Shown: positions 34,319 to 47,100 of the stretch, piece by piece
Position numbering within the stretch: the first letter of the stretch is position 1
Layout: the number at the start of each line of letters is the position of its first letter
DNA from: Siderastrea radians
Taxonomy: Eukaryota; Cnidaria; Anthozoa; Scleractinia; Rhizangiidae
Direction of reading: 5' to 3'
DNA: 64,000 bases
Assembly: GCA_964017195.1 (NCBI GenBank)
Contig: OZ024895.1
Location: forward strand, 13,359,534-13,423,533
Position numbers and translations under genes: made by a program
Notes under the pieces: generated by a model
The model's database searches: none
The model's input: only the letters and a program-made list of their open reading frames with translations
What the model was told of the DNA's origin: nothing

Positions 34319-35883
34319 ATAGCTCACGCGCTGGTCCTATCGAATTCCTATTGAACCATCATGGTGTATTTCTCTATATACGCACGGCCGTGCGTATATA
34401 ACATGACGTGTGCAGTTGCATTTTGCTGCAAATTTTCCGTCGAGTTTAGCGGCGAGTTCCTGTTGCTGAACTTTCCGATAGTCATTGGAAGAAACTAGCG
34501 AAGAACTTCCAAATTTTTCTCTTGGCATTGATCTTTTAGCCAGAAAGCAGCCAACAAGCAAGAGCAAGACCAACGAAAACGAAGCATGCAGTTGAGTTAT
34601 GAATACACTTGGTTTTTTCTGCCTGTAGCGACAAAAAGTGTCTTCTTCGCGAGCAACTCAGCGAGTAAATGGCCAAGAAAAATCACCTTACAGCACTGAG
34701 AGTTAAACTAGAGAGAGATTACAATAGCAAAATTGTTGCACTGTTTGATTTCTTAGGATGAGCAAGGAACTTTGTTGAAAAACTGAAGAAACTCGAACTT
34801 AATTATAGTCTTTGGCGTTGTGTTTACGATTTCATTCACCGTCTTCTCTCAACTAATGTTCACAAAAGGTAGGTTTTATACGGAAAACTTTTAAAACCAA
34901 AATATCAAGACATGACACAAAATAAAACACAGTAAAATTGAAGCGAACCGTTTAATAATGTGTCACACGTTTTCGGTGATTCACTACCAAAATCAAACTA
35001 AATAAGCACTGACAACCAGAAAGGACGAAATTTTTTCGGCTATATACTATACAAAATAACTTCTTTTTACCTGCAGTCAATGTAGCTCTGTGTTCAAGCA
35101 GCTCCAAATGTTCAAACAAAATAAAATGTAATCCAAAATAAGTCGAATGATCGCTTTCCCAGTTGTTTGATTTATTGTTGTTAAACCACATTCCTTCCGC
35201 GGCCTCCACTTTGTTTTGTGCTCGTTTTAACTCAGACTCGCGGCTACAATGCTGAAATCATACAGCTTCAATCCTTAATGGAGGATGAATACAACAGTTT
35301 TTTCAGGAAACATCAATCTTATACCACATCTTAGAGCGATAATTGGAAGACTTCTTCACAAAATTATTCTCGTACGTTCACTTCGGAGCAATTTCATTGA
35401 TTCATTCAGCTTTACAAAGAAACGCTGCAACTACGCGGCGACACTTCGCAAGGTGTTTTGGCGCCTTTTTCGTTCAGTCATGTGATCGATTATTGTTTCT
35501 TTTTTTCTCTTTCTCGTTTTTTTCTCGTTCTTTCTTGATTTTTATGGTAACCAGTGACTGAGTTTTGAATCAACTGCGCACTGAATCGTATTGCTTATAA
35601 TTTACAGTTTCAACGGAAGCGAAATGGAACTACGGCATCCTGCGAAAACTTACTATTTCGGCATTTCCACTGGCTATGTTATAAAACAATTGGTTCATGC
35701 TTTTAGCTGTACGTACATCGAGTTATGGATGCACTTGGGAAGTTTGGAGAGCACTCAAGAAGCTAGAGTTGCTCTCGGCTGCGCCTCGAGCAACTCTTAC
35801 GCTTCTATCGTGCTCTCCAAACTTCCCGCGTGCATCCATAACTCGATGTACGCACGCTAAGCATGAACCAATTGCTAAATAGC
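34319..35883. mobile_element. 1.56-kb insertion, family A copy 2
   Basis: Shares with 28713-30111 the GCGAGCAACTC patch, the GTTGTGTTTACxATT patch, the EHLELLEHRAT exon and the GGCGCCTTTTTCGTTC block followed by GTCATGTGATCGAT. Its right end is a long hairpin (about 35688-35870): CAATTGGTTCATGCTTTTAG pairs with CTAAGCATGAACCAATTG, and GTACATCGAGTTATGGATGC is likewise inverted. Near its left end ATACGCACGGCCGTGCGTAT is a perfect palindrome. Confidence 0.6.
35071..35209 (-). CDS. Candidate coding exon of family A copy 2 (unrecognised)
   Basis: Minus-strand ATG at 35209 opens MEAAEGMWFNNNKSNNWESD, continues GLHFILFEHLELLEHRATLT and reaches a GTAAAA donor at 35070. The C-terminal part is conserved in family A copy 1. 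No domain recognised; helical, Leu/Glu-rich end. Possibly the first coding exon of a transposon protein. Confidence 0.3.
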
Positions 35884-36740
35884 TTGTATAGCTGTGTATA
35901 GCCGTGTCTAGTCATCTATAGCCATGTATAGCCATGTATAGCTGTGTATAGCCATGTATAGCTGTGTATAGCCATGTATAGCTATGTATAGCTGTGTATA
36001 GCTATGTATGGCTATGTATGTCTGTGTATAACTGTGTATAGCCATGTATAGTGTGTATAGCTATGTATATCTGTGTATAGCCATGTATAGCTGTGTATAG
36101 CTGTGTATATCCATGTATACCCATGTATAGCAATGTATAGCCATGTATAGCTGTGTATAGCCATTTATAGCTGTGTATAGCTGTGCATAGCCATGTATAG
36201 CCATGTATAGCCATGTATAGCTGTGTATAGCCATGGATAGCTGTGTATAGCTATGTATGGCTATGTATACTGTGTATAGCCATGTATAGCTGTGTATAGC
36301 TGTGTATAGTCATGTATATCCATGTATAGCCATGTATAGCTGTGTATAGCCATGTTTAGCTGTGTATAGCTATGTATGGCTATGTATAGCTTTGTATAGA
36401 AATGTATAGCTGTGTATAGCTGTGTATGGCTATGTATATCTGTGTATAGCCATGTAAGGCTGTGTATATCTGTGTATAGCTATGTATAGCTGTGTATAGC
36501 TATGTATGTCTATGTATATCTGTGTATAGCTATGTATAGCTGTGTATAGCTCTGTAGTCATGTATAGCCATGTATAGCTGTGTATAGCCATGTATAGCTA
36601 TGTATAGCTGTGTATAGCTATGTATGGCTATGTATATCTGTGTATAGCCGTGTATAGCTGTGTATAGCTATGTATGGCTATGTATATCTGTGTATAGCCA
36701 TGTGTAGCTGTGTATGGCTGTGTATAGCTATGTATATTGC
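35884..36740 (-). repeat. 10-bp minisatellite array, inverted orientation, block 5 (right arm)
   Basis: Ends at TATGTATATTGCTTCC, where the unique inverted terminus of the 18-kb element begins. Variant order such as GCCGTGTCTAGTCATC and GCTTTGTATAGAAATG also occurs at 31260-31410, another array-scale duplication. Confidence 0.95.
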
Positions 36741-36806
36741 TTCCTATGTTTATGCCTATATTGGATTAAGTCAAACCACTATATGATAGTTACACCACGT
36801 ATCTAC

Positions 36807-36816
36807 ACTCCTATGG
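36807..36816 (+). repeat. Right target-site duplication ACTCCTATGG
   Basis: Direct copy of 18713-18722, directly outside the right inverted end of the 18-kb element. Confidence 0.75.
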
Positions 36817-37079
36817 GTAACACCCGCTGAAAATGCACCAATTTACGCGGGCATTGCCCGCTATATGACGTACTATAGTACGTGATGTCATATATGATAT
36901 TTCGCCTGGGCAATTTTACATCAAGCAAATTTTTCGAGTAGTTTGCTCATATGGAATCTTTCCAGTTCATTCTAGCTATTCACTGGTCACCAGAATCTCA
37001 AAACACGAACGTTATATGATGCTATACGGAGTTTGCAAGACATGAAATAATTTTTTTGAAAAATCTTACATTTCCTTCC

Positions 37080-37446
37080 AGGTTGCGTGCTATAGGATGG
37101 CTTCGGCTGGGCGATTTAATAGCGGACAAATTATACCGACGCGACAAATTCCCGCAGGGCTTGAAATGAAGGGTTTTTCCACTTTGTAGGTTTGTTAGTC
37201 CGTTAAATTCTGAAATATTAACATTATCTGTTGCTATTTGACTTTCGAGTTGTTTACAAGATAAAAAAAATTTCGTCCTTCAGGTCGATAGATCCAGTTG
37301 CGTACTATATGCTTCGGCCAAGCTATTTAATACTGGGCAAATTTTACCAACGAGACAGATTCCTACATGGCTTGAAATGAAGGCTTTTTTGACTCTGTAA
37401 GATTCGTTTGTGTACAAAATCCTGAAAAATTAACATGATGTGTTAA
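37080..37446. repeat. 216-bp satellite, left part (about two monomers)
   Basis: Monomers share GGTTGCGT, GATGGCTTCGGC, GGGCGATTTAATA, CCCGCxxGGCTTGAAATGAA and ATTAACAT with the ten monomers at 57605-59760. The last monomer stops after ATTAACATGATGTGTTA, exactly where the array resumes at 57604, so the 20-kb block between is an insertion into this satellite. Confidence 0.85.
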
Positions 37447-38429
37447 TATATAGATTTAGCCAAGCCTAAAAGCGGAACTCCAATTTTTATTTATTTATTA
37501 TTTATTTTATTCATTATTATTTTATTTATTATTATTATTATTATTGTTATTATTATTTCAAGTGGTACCTGACAGCAATATTATATTTTAGGTAATTATT
37601 AGTAAATACACCTCTCATCAAATTAGAATCTGCATAACTGCCAACCTTATAAAATCAGAAATAGGGACCACCCCCCCCATGCTCACCCCAGTCCTGGGGT
37701 AGTGCCCTGCCCCCCCCCCCGCCACTTTTGCATTAATTTTTAAAAATATTGCCTGTACTGTACTGTCCTAGCATTAGAATTCTCAGGTGTTGTTTAATGG
37801 TCTCAAGCACCACATGTATTGCACAAAATAGGATGTAGAAAAGTCATTGAAGACCAGTCTTTAACAATCCAGTTCCAAATTGTCTTTTCTTGAAAATTGG
37901 AATGTCCCCATTTTTTTAGGTTTTGAAACTCAAAAATCGGGACAATTCCCATTAAATGGGGACGGATGGCAGGTATGAACCTGTTTTACAAAATTCTAAA
38001 TAAGCCCCAGTTTCAGGTAACCGTTGCAACCTTAAATATTGGGCACAATAATTATTTTTGTTCACCTTACCTTCTTGGCCTTTTCTCTGCCACAAGTCTA
38101 CAGTTTAATTTATTTACATTTTTGCAGAGTTGTCAAATTGTATAGACAAGGTACTAATTGGAAAATACCTCCACCTTATTCAATGGTTTGACAGATAAGT
38201 TGTGTGGTATAAAGCGAGGAAAAATGCGAGCAATGAGTACCGGTAAAATGTCCTTGACCATTATCTGTAAAACCACTGAATGATATTTATTATTCCACTG
38301 CAATATTTGCCTATCATTTTAAATGATTTATTCAATGAGTGATTTGAAACCGGGACACTACAGTGCAATACGCTTTCTACAGTGTCATACACTCTCATAC
38401 TCTCATGTATGTGTTTTCTAGTCCTTATA

Positions 38430-38520
38430 GAGCGTTTTCACGTGATGTCACGACGGCCATAAAATCGTCTTTTGTTTGAGTATACCAATATGGCGGCTTG
38501 TCACGTGAGTGAAAACGCTC
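38430..38520. mobile_element. 91-bp MITE (GAGCGTTTTCACGTGA termini), unit 1 only
   Basis: GAGCGTTTTCACGTGA and TCACGTGAGTGAAAACGCTC are near-inverted ends flanked by TATA on each side. At 46802-46805 unit 2 carries the single empty TATA, showing the insertion postdates the duplication. Confidence 0.85.
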
Positions 38521-39605
38521 TATATGATAAACTGATGCTATAGTGGAATAATAATGTACCTTGTTTACTGACTTGTTGATGCCCAGGGACTATTATATTA
38601 AAATCAATCTCTTTAAGTACCCATCAGTCATGAATCAACCACTCAACCACTTAATTGATAAATCGGTCAGTCAATTAAAAATTTGTGACTATAACAGTGT
38701 TGCCAACGTGAATAACAAATGGTCCAGTAACCACTAGTGACTTTATTTGATGCACAGATTATGACTCACTATATGTTTATTTAACTACCCCTGACTGTGA
38801 TGGTGGTAAATCTTGTGGTTTAATTTGTTTTTGGTTTGATCATTAGCCTTTACACTGCATCTAATGTCACCAATGAGCAATGTTACTGATTGTCATAATC
38901 TGGTAGCAAAGAGAAACAAAAAGAAAAGCCTCTTCATAAATCATTTCAGGATAGTCAGAAACCTGTCATGTAATGAACTGACAAGAGGGGATCAGACTGT
39001 GGTGAATCCATCATTTGAAATAGTTTTCCCTGTCAAGTGAATTCAATCAAATAAGTCTGAATCATTATTCCTGGGAAGTTAGTTGTGTGTGCGTGTGTGG
39101 GGGGGGGGGGGGGGGAGTAGGGTTACTCCCAAATAAATGCTACTGACGTATGGATGTGTTACTGAGGGAACATAAAGTGTATGTGGATACAGTCAAACTA
39201 ATCACCAACATCAAAATTTGCAAAAAAAAATATATATATATATATAAAACCTTATTTCAAAACTGCTCTTAAAATTTTTTATTTCAATTGATAATGTCTG
39301 CCTGGGAACATACATGTAGCTAAGAGTATAAATTTATTAACCAAAGCCTTACAATAAACTGCCATATTTTTTCTGACATCAGGTTGATGGAATAAAAACC
39401 TGTATGGAAAAGAAAGCAGAGTTTAATTATCTCAGTTGCCAAAAGTAAACCCATGGCTTTAGGGAGGTTCTAAGGATATTTGCACAATTTTTTTCTGCGC
39501 ATCCATACTGCGCACACAATTCACAAAATTGGCAATGTCATGCCGTGTCATGTACTGAGCATGCACGCTCACATGAAAAACTACCCCAAATGTTTTAAGA
39601 CACTG

Positions 39606-40056
39606 TAAACTGCCGCTTATAAGCCCTAGGCTGATACAACTTTGTAAGGGGTTTTGGGTGGGCTTATAAATGGAGGGGCTTATATCCGGGGGGGCTTATA
39701 AGCGGAATAAGAAAAACGTTACAAAATGAGCCACAGCAGTGTTGATCGAAATACGTTTTTAATGTACCAGTTTGTAATTAACCTTTGAAATGTCATAATA
39801 AATTAATCGAATTCATTTCAATTTTAACTACAAAATCAAAACTGCTACAACACAAACGTAACCGGAACATAGCAAAACAGAAGCTCAGTCAGTTAATCTT
39901 TGCAGTTTTCTGTGAGAGTGCTTAATATTAAGGAAACAGGGGGGTGGGGGGCTTATTACCGGATGTATTTTTTCAGTTGTTTACAAGTGGATGGGCCTAT
40001 AGCCGGGGGGAGGGGGGGGGGGCTTGTAAGCAGGTGGGCTCATAAGCGGCAGTTTA
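39606..40056. mobile_element. 451-bp element with TAAACTGCCGCTTATAAGCC termini (unit 1)
   Basis: TAAACTGCCGCTTATAAGCC at the left is inverted at the right (CATAAGCGGCAGTTTA), with several CTTATAAGC and GGGGGGCTTAT motifs inside. It is present in both units, so it predates the duplication. Confidence 0.65.
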
Positions 40057-42900
40057 TGGTATTTGTTTTGAGTTTTGAGCATGTGCATTTAAATAAGTGG
40101 CATTGAAGCATTCCAAGTGGACAAAAGGTAAACTGTATTTTTAGAGATGGTTGGTCTCATGTAAATACTTATGCCAGTCTAAATTTCAGACTGGTCTCAT
40201 GTAAACAAAATTAAACCAGTCTGAGTTTACACTGCTTTAATGAAATCAGGGTTTTAGTCTCCCCCTGGGTATCTGAGGATGTTGTTAAACATTCTTGAGA
40301 GCTGCTCAACTTTAGTCTGAGGGGGTGTTTGCATGACACCAGTTCATTGTATGCTTTTCATTCTGATACAAGTTCACCCCAGTTCCCCCTTGCTTCTCTG
40401 TATTTGTTACATGATTACAGCACAAAATCTCGTAACAGTGCGAGCCATACCTGGGTGAGTTCATACTGGTATCATGTAAACATGGTGTAACTATTTGATT
40501 CATTCTGCGTTAAGTTAATTAACCATGCATATAGCCATCCAGATAAATCTCACATCACCATGAAAAAAGGATTTTGTAACTTGAGGAAGGGAGATTCTTA
40601 ACTCAGATCTCGCATTGTTGCTAAGGGATTTTTGTGGATGGTATTCTGTCATACGCTGTTTTCAGCATTTTGTGCCACTATATTGGTGAAATAATGAAGA
40701 AGAACATCTGAATTCACAACTGAACATTGCACGTGCATAGCTACTGCCAGTCCCCAACCGCACATTAAAAAGAAAATCAGTAAAACTAAGAGGAAACTAG
40801 TAAAGTTCCGATATTTTTGCGAATCGCCCCACCCTTCTTTACAATCCGAAGCATGCAATTACTGTTTTTACAAAGAATAGAAGAACTACAGCACAAAAAT
40901 GTATAAAGATATGTGCTTGTGCCATCATAACTTTTATATTCATAATAAAGCAAATTTCTAGAAACTACTGTTACTTCAAATTTTGCATCCTGATAATCTT
41001 TAAATGTTCGCAATGTTTACATTAGCGAGAACTGTATGCTGTTTGAACATTTTTTCTGTTCAGGTCAAGTGACATGCTGAATATGGTTGCCACTTGAAAA
41101 TCTTGAAAACCTTTCCCATAAAACAAACGTGGCCAAGCAGCTTATCTGTGGAAGTAATAGGGTTCCAAGATATGATGGTTCTGAGGAACTTCCCACAGCA
41201 ACAATATGGTGATTAAGAGTATCCTCCCTTAAGTCCAGATGTAAAGGTTCTCATTGCCACCCAAAATGGCAGTCTTGATGGCACACTCATGTAAATGTTG
41301 TGGTTCAATTTTATCGTTGGTTCAATTTTTATTTTCCATTGAGAATAATAGGATTGTCAAATAAAAATTGGAGCTCCACTTTTAGGCTTGCAGGCTAAAT
41401 CTATATATTTGAATGATTTTAAAACTGTTCAATTATGTTTGAATGGGTTCAGAAATTGAATGGAATCAAACACAGCTGTATATATAGGCATATTTTTGGT
41501 TAATAATTATTGTGTTCAATTACCAAACCCAAATTAACCCAATCACTGCATTTAATCCAGTTCAATTTACTGAACAGTTGGATACGTAAGCTGGGCTATT
41601 ATATAACTGATATCTTCCATGTACCTTGACTTCACTGTAAGAAAATGCTGCATCACTGATCACTGCTGGCATATATGCCTAGAACAGAAAAAAAGGATCA
41701 GTGAAAAAAAAACAACAAATTCAGGGCTAAAAATTGGCAGTTGCCAGTCGCCAGTGGCGAATTAAAACTGACCAGAGCCACTAAAAGTCGAAGCTTAAAC
41801 GCCTGATAAAGGACTGCCAATAAAAGTTACACTGTATAGTTACAATTCAAATAAATTAGACTTTCATTGGAGCATCTTTCTTTTCTTTCCCCTCCTCAAC
41901 TCTAAGTTCATCAATTGAAGAAAATTTTCAGTTCTTGGAGTGCAAAATTCATGAGAACGAGCACCTGGCAAATTACTTTCATCCTTAAAATAATATTAAC
42001 TTTATTGTTTTTCTTTTGACAACATCAAATAACTAATATCGTACGTAACATACATTATTAAAGCATTCACAACGCAATTTTTGACCAATGTGACATTAAT
42101 GAACAGAAAGAATGGGTGAACAGAATTAAGTAATTATACTCAATGACAATTATTAAGGGAGTCGTCATTCACTTTGCTAGCATTCAGTCACTTCCAGCTT
42201 TGAAATGTTGTAGCCAAAGCTATACTTTGCTTTACTTTTGTGATCCACCTGATTCATGATATGTACAACTGCCTACTGTTGGAAATTTTTGCATCCACCC
42301 GTGAAAGTGTTCTTCTTTCCATCTTTTGTGGAATCCTAACAAATAATTAATAAATCATCGCCTGAACCCCTCATTTGTAGCTATCCAAACTCTTTTAGCC
42401 ATTTGTCTAAAAAGTGGTTACATGTAATTGTCTGCCGCCCTTTGCACGGTTCATTGCTATAATACAGGTAAGGTAAAGCACTTGAATATCAGTTGATCGA
42501 ATGAACAACAAAATGGCAGGACCTCATTTAAGTTTACTGGATGTTCAATCATCTTCAGTCTCCTTTGCTTAACTCAGTAAAGAGCCAATTGCAATCAATC
42601 AAACATGTTCTAACTAATCCCAGCAGACAATTGTCAGTTAAACAAGCCAGATTGCCTTTAGGAAGCAAAACCACATCAGTACAAATGTGTCAATTGCATA
42701 AAAAAAAATCCTTTGCTTACATCTGGATTCCCGCCCCCCCCCCCCCCCTTGGGGATACAATGATTTTTGAGAATACCAAAAAATGCATGCAGTAATTATT
42801 TGAACTTTCTAAAACATGAACATTCCATTATGAGTGACAAATAGTAAGAAGCACTGAGATCGAAAAAAATGGCAAATTGCAGTCGCCTTCTGAACTAATG

Positions 42901-43831
42901 CATGGTTCAATTTTACCTATTACCATCCCCCCACTGGGCAACCCCGGGGACAAGTCCAGCCCTTCGAGCCCAGGGGTGCCGGGGAATTGTTTGAAGTGGT
43001 CTTGTCCCGGGGGTAGGGAAGCGGGGCAAATCGCAAATAACTTCTTGTTGTTCTTGTAAAGTACGTCACTTCTCAGTTAATATGATGGCCCCGGACCGCG
43101 TGGAGAAGATTGCCTATTTCCAGTGAAAATCTCTAGTATTTGTAGCAGACTGTTTAGAGAAGAATAATCTCTCAAAATTAAAATCTGTGTTGGACGGTAC
43201 GTTTATTATAAATTGTTGAACGAATGTGCATTTGATGCGTACTCGAATGAATGATGATCGTCACAAACAAAGAAATATTTCTTCAGTATGTTTATATTTA
43301 TAACAAGACGACTTAAATAGACTCTATATAAAAACGGATGCACAACTTTATGTTAAACAGAGATCTCAGTCCAGTGTTCTTATGAAACAAGCTAAGAAAA
43401 ACTCCTTTAAATGCTGCCATCAATTTGTTCATGGGCCTCTTGTGCGTATGTGCTATATTTAGAATAAAATATGTGTCACAGAAAATTTCTTTACTTGCCA
43501 GCCAGTGCAGGTAGAGTTTTTTCTTCAGTTTTCTGTTCATGTTTTTATTATATTATGCATGTAGCGTACTTCGTTCAATAAACTCTAGAAGAGCGTTTAA
43601 GTTCTTGTCAAAACGTCTGGTTTTGCTATTGTACGGAAATCAATATCGTCATTTAGGTTTTGTACACAAAACAACGTATTTGTGGTCGATGAGGAGTGCC
43701 GGAGGTGGGGAATCGTCTCTTTCTGTGTGCCCGGGGGTGCATGGGGAATAGACTGCCAAGTGAGAAAAAAATTGCAAATCCCTGGGGGTAGGCCTGGGGG
43801 GGGGGATGGTAACAGGTAGAATTGAACCATG
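42901..43831. mobile_element. 0.93-kb element with CATGGTTCAATTTTACC termini (unit 1)
   Basis: CATGGTTCAATTTTACCT with TTACCATCCCCCC at the left is inverted at the right as GGATGGTAACAGGTAGAATT and GAACCATG. It is in both units. No coding capacity recognised. Target duplication unclear because the flanks are palindromic (ATGCAT). Confidence 0.6.
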
Positions 43832-43841
43832 CATAATATTG

Positions 43842-44110
43842 AGTGATAAACAAAATTAATTCACACATAAGCTTAACTTGAGCTTAAGTGAAGCCCAATA
43901 AAATTATTGAAATTCAAGCAAACAATTCATAAGTGATAAACAAAATTAATTCACACATAAGCTTAAGTCTTGAGCTTAAGTGAAGCCCAATAAAATTATG
44001 GAAATTCAAGCAAACAATTCATAAGTGATAAACAAAATTAATTCACACATAAGCTTAAGTCTTGAACTTAAGTGAAGCCAAATAAAATTATTGAAATTCA
44101 AGCAAACAAT
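43842..44110 (+). repeat. ~90-bp tandem repeat, three copies (unit 1)
   Basis: Units start AGTGATAAACAAAATTAATT and end CAAGCAAACAATTCA, at 43843, 43933 and 44025. Unit 2 carries four units (52344-52702), so the array changed length after the duplication. Confidence 0.85.
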
Positions 44111-47100
44111 TCAGAAATCAGAATAAGGGTTAAAAAATATTTAAGACCTACTTCAGTATAGATTCATAAATGAGGATGTGCTTTTTCATCGATTCGTTAC
44201 TTGCAAGGATTTTGCCGAGGATATTGTAAACAATGCCTGGATTCAGAGTTTAAAAGAACGAGGCATATATCAATTATGTCCTGTTTTGTTATTCTTTTGT
44301 TAGTCAATGAGTTAACATCTTGACGATTCGCGTTGGTACTTGTTTTCGCCTTCTACTTCACTGCATGCTTTCATAAGCTGTTTTCTCCTTTGCCTGGCTA
44401 CACTTTGCTCCGTGAAAACAAAACACACTGGTATTCTTCAAAGTTGAGAAAAGCGGGTTATCGTCGTAAAAGTAAATAACTAGAAATATTATATTTATGA
44501 CCAAAGCCAAGACAAATTTCTCTTTGTTCGAGATAACGGGGAATTGGAAATAAGCGAGTTGAGATAGTGGGATCCTTCTAAATAAAAGCGAATTTCCCAT
44601 ACCGTAATATTCTGTGAAATGATTGAAAAATTCCGAGAAACTCACCCGGGAAACTCAGCAATCAGATCTTCACGCTGGTTCAAAGCATCGGGCCAAAGCA
44701 ATCCATATAAATTTCTCCTCTCAATAAACACGTTCATATGCCATTTAATGGGCATTTGGGACCGGCAGTCGAGTTTCTTTAGCCTATCTTTTCATTTCTA
44801 ACGTTGAAAAGTTGAAAAGGTATTCTGTTCTCGTTCGCGGCCATATTGTGAAATCTTGGAATATGATACCATCACCTTTGCACTACCCCCTCAAATTGTG
44901 TTCCTTTTTTCGTTTTGTTTTGTTTTGTTTTTTTTCCTTCTTTTTTTCACTTTCTACGAGTAGTATTAAATGACATACCGTAAAAGGTGCAGTTTAAGTT
45001 TTGACGAAAAGTTCCCTTTTGTAGCAGTGCATTTTTTTTGTTAAACAAACTTTGCTAAAGCACGGAAATTGATTTTACCCGAACACCTTCTAACTTCATG
45101 CTGTCCTTGGCGTAAATTACGATTTCAATCCCCTTGTTCATCTGTAGAATAAAATACAAAAACGTAGGCGTAAATTATTCGGTGGTACAAAATTATTTCC
45201 AATCACAAATTGATAAAAATCAAGAAAACTGTACCCGACATGTTTACAGTTCTCTGTCGGCGTCTCTCAGGTTTTTCCTCTGGCGTTGTTCTTCAGTACC
45301 GTCCGTCTTACTTCTCGTTGCCTTTCTCACTCTGCTGTAAGCTTAATGTTCCTTCGTCTTTCTCGTTTTTGTTTCTGTTCTGCTTGACGCTGTTCTTCTG
45401 TGGCGTTTCTTATCCTTTCCAGTTGTTGTTCTCTATCTCCTTCTCTTCTCCTTCGTCTCTGCTCTTCTGATATATTTTTCTCAGTATATCATTTAAATTA
45501 AAGTTTAATAAAAGATAAATGGACCTATTCAGGAGCCCATTACTCCTGACCTATTAACATGAAAAGTCAAGAAAAAAAATGCGGAGCTAACGTCCAGTTT
45601 ACCATGCCATTGGCAATAAGCTGGGTGAAAATTTTCCTCATGTAAGAATGTCATGAAATGCGACGTACGTACGTAGGTATGTACGGCGCACGCGCCCGCG
45701 AGCCATTCCGCTTGCCATGACCATAAAAAATTACCAGCATGCCTCTTAGTAATATATAGATTTAGCCAAGCCTAAAAGCGGAACTCCAATTTTTATTTAT
45801 TTATTATTTATTTTATTTATTATTATTTTATTTATTATTGTTATTATTATTATTATTGTTATTATTATTATTATTATTTGAAGTGGTACCTGACAGCAAT
45901 ATTATATTTTAGGTAATTATTAGTAAATACACCTCTCATCAAATTAGAATCTGCATACCTGCCAACGTTGTAAAATCAGAAATAGGGACCACCCCCCCCC
46001 CCACGCTCACCCCAGTCCTGGGGTAGTGCCCTGCCCCCCTCCCCCCCCCCCCCACTGCCCCCCAACACTGAGCAGGGTCTAGGATGCTCTAGGGTTTTTG
46101 CATTAATTTTTAAAAATATTGCCTGTACTGTACTGTACTGTCTTAGCATTAGAATTCTCAGGTGTTGTTTAATGGTCTCAAGCACCACATGTATTGCACA
46201 AAACAATAGGATGTAGAAAAGTCATTGAACACCAATCTTTAACAATCCAGTTCCAAATTGTCTTTTTTTTCTTGAAAATCGGGATGTCCTGATTTTTTTT
46301 AGGTTTTGAAACTCAAAAATCGGGACAATTCCCATTAAATGGAGATGGATGGCAGGTATATATGAACCTGTTGTACAAAATTCTAAATAAGCCCCAGTTT
46401 TAGGTTGTAAACTTAAATATTTGGCACAATAATTATTTTTGTTCACCTTACCTCGGCCTTTTCTCTGCCACAAGTCTACGGTTTAATTTATTTACATTTT
46501 TGCAGAGTTGTCAAATTGCATAGACAAGGTACTAATTGGAAAATACCTCCACCTTATTCAATGGTTTGACAGATAAGTTGTGTAGTATAGAGCGAGGAAA
46601 AATGCGAGCAATGAGTACCGGTAAAATGTCCTTGACCATTATCTGTAAAACAACTGAATGATATTTATTATTCCACTACAGTATTTGCCTATCATTTTAA
46701 ATGATTTATTCAATAAGTGATTTGAAACCCGGGACACTACAGTACAATACGCTTTCTACAGTGCAATACACTCTCATACTCTCACGTATGTGTTTTCTCC
46801 TTATATGATAAACTGATGCTATAGTGGAATAATAATGTACCTTGTTTACTCTTATTGATGCCCAGGGACTATTATATTAAAATCAATCTCTTTAAGTACC
46901 CATCAGTCATCAATCAACCACTCAACCACTTAGTTGATAAATCGGGCAATCAGTCAATTAAAAATTTGTGACTAACAGTGTTGCCAACGTGAATAACAAA
47001 TGGTCCAGTAACCACTAGTGACTTTATTTGATGCACAGATTATGACTCACTATGTTACTACCCCTGACCGTGATGGTAGTAAATCTTGTGGTTTAATTTG

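Larger units (their letters stand above)
18723..36806. mobile_element. 18.1-kb foldback-type transposon with 10-bp minisatellite arms
   Basis: Left end GTAGGTACGTGGTGTAAC and right end (reverse complement) GTAGATACGTGGTGTAAC begin inverted repeats of about 75 bp with about four mismatches, reaching to CATAGGAAGC before the satellite starts. A 10-bp direct repeat flanks the whole. Inside both ends lie long arrays of a 10-bp unit in opposite orientation (18786-20812 forward; 22606-36740 reverse, in blocks). Long inverted repeats built from short tandem units plus a 9-10-bp duplication are the hallmarks of Drosophila FB elements, which belong with Mutator-like (NOF/Phantom) transposons. No transposase was recognised; the centre is occupied by later insertions. 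Relationship to FB is inferred from architecture, not sequence. Confidence 0.75.
37447..41407. mobile_element. 4-kb element with TATATAGATTTAGCC termini, copy in unit 1
   Basis: The left end TATATAGATTTAGCC with AAGCCTAAAAGCGGAACTCC is inverted at the right as GGAGCTCCACTTTTAGGCTT and GGCTAAATCTATATA. AT-rich spacers AATTTTTATTTA and ATAAAAATT follow directly inside both ends. No transposase was recognised. The same terminus closes the repeat at 1-1109 and bounds 45753-49654. Confidence 0.6.
37447..45752. repeat. Segmental duplication, unit 1 (8.3 kb)
   Basis: Closely matches 45753-57491 from TATATAGATTTAGCC at the start to GCATGCCTCTTAGTA at the end. The difference in length is due to insertions in the second unit. 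No conserved gene was found in either; open frames are short and shared only where the DNA is shared. Unit 1 contains one insertion that unit 2 lacks (38430-38520). Confidence 0.9.

Noticed and set aside
18786..36740. Long open frames (up to 190 codons) encoding Tyr/His/Ile-rich ten-residue repeats
   Set aside because: The DNA repeats every 10 bp, so each of the three frames on one strand reads the same 30-bp cycle and lacks stops. No splice, start or domain evidence, and several frames are open over the same DNA.
22606..36740. CRISPR-like or regularly spaced repeat array
   Set aside because: The units are contiguous 10-mers with no spacers, in a eukaryotic setting.
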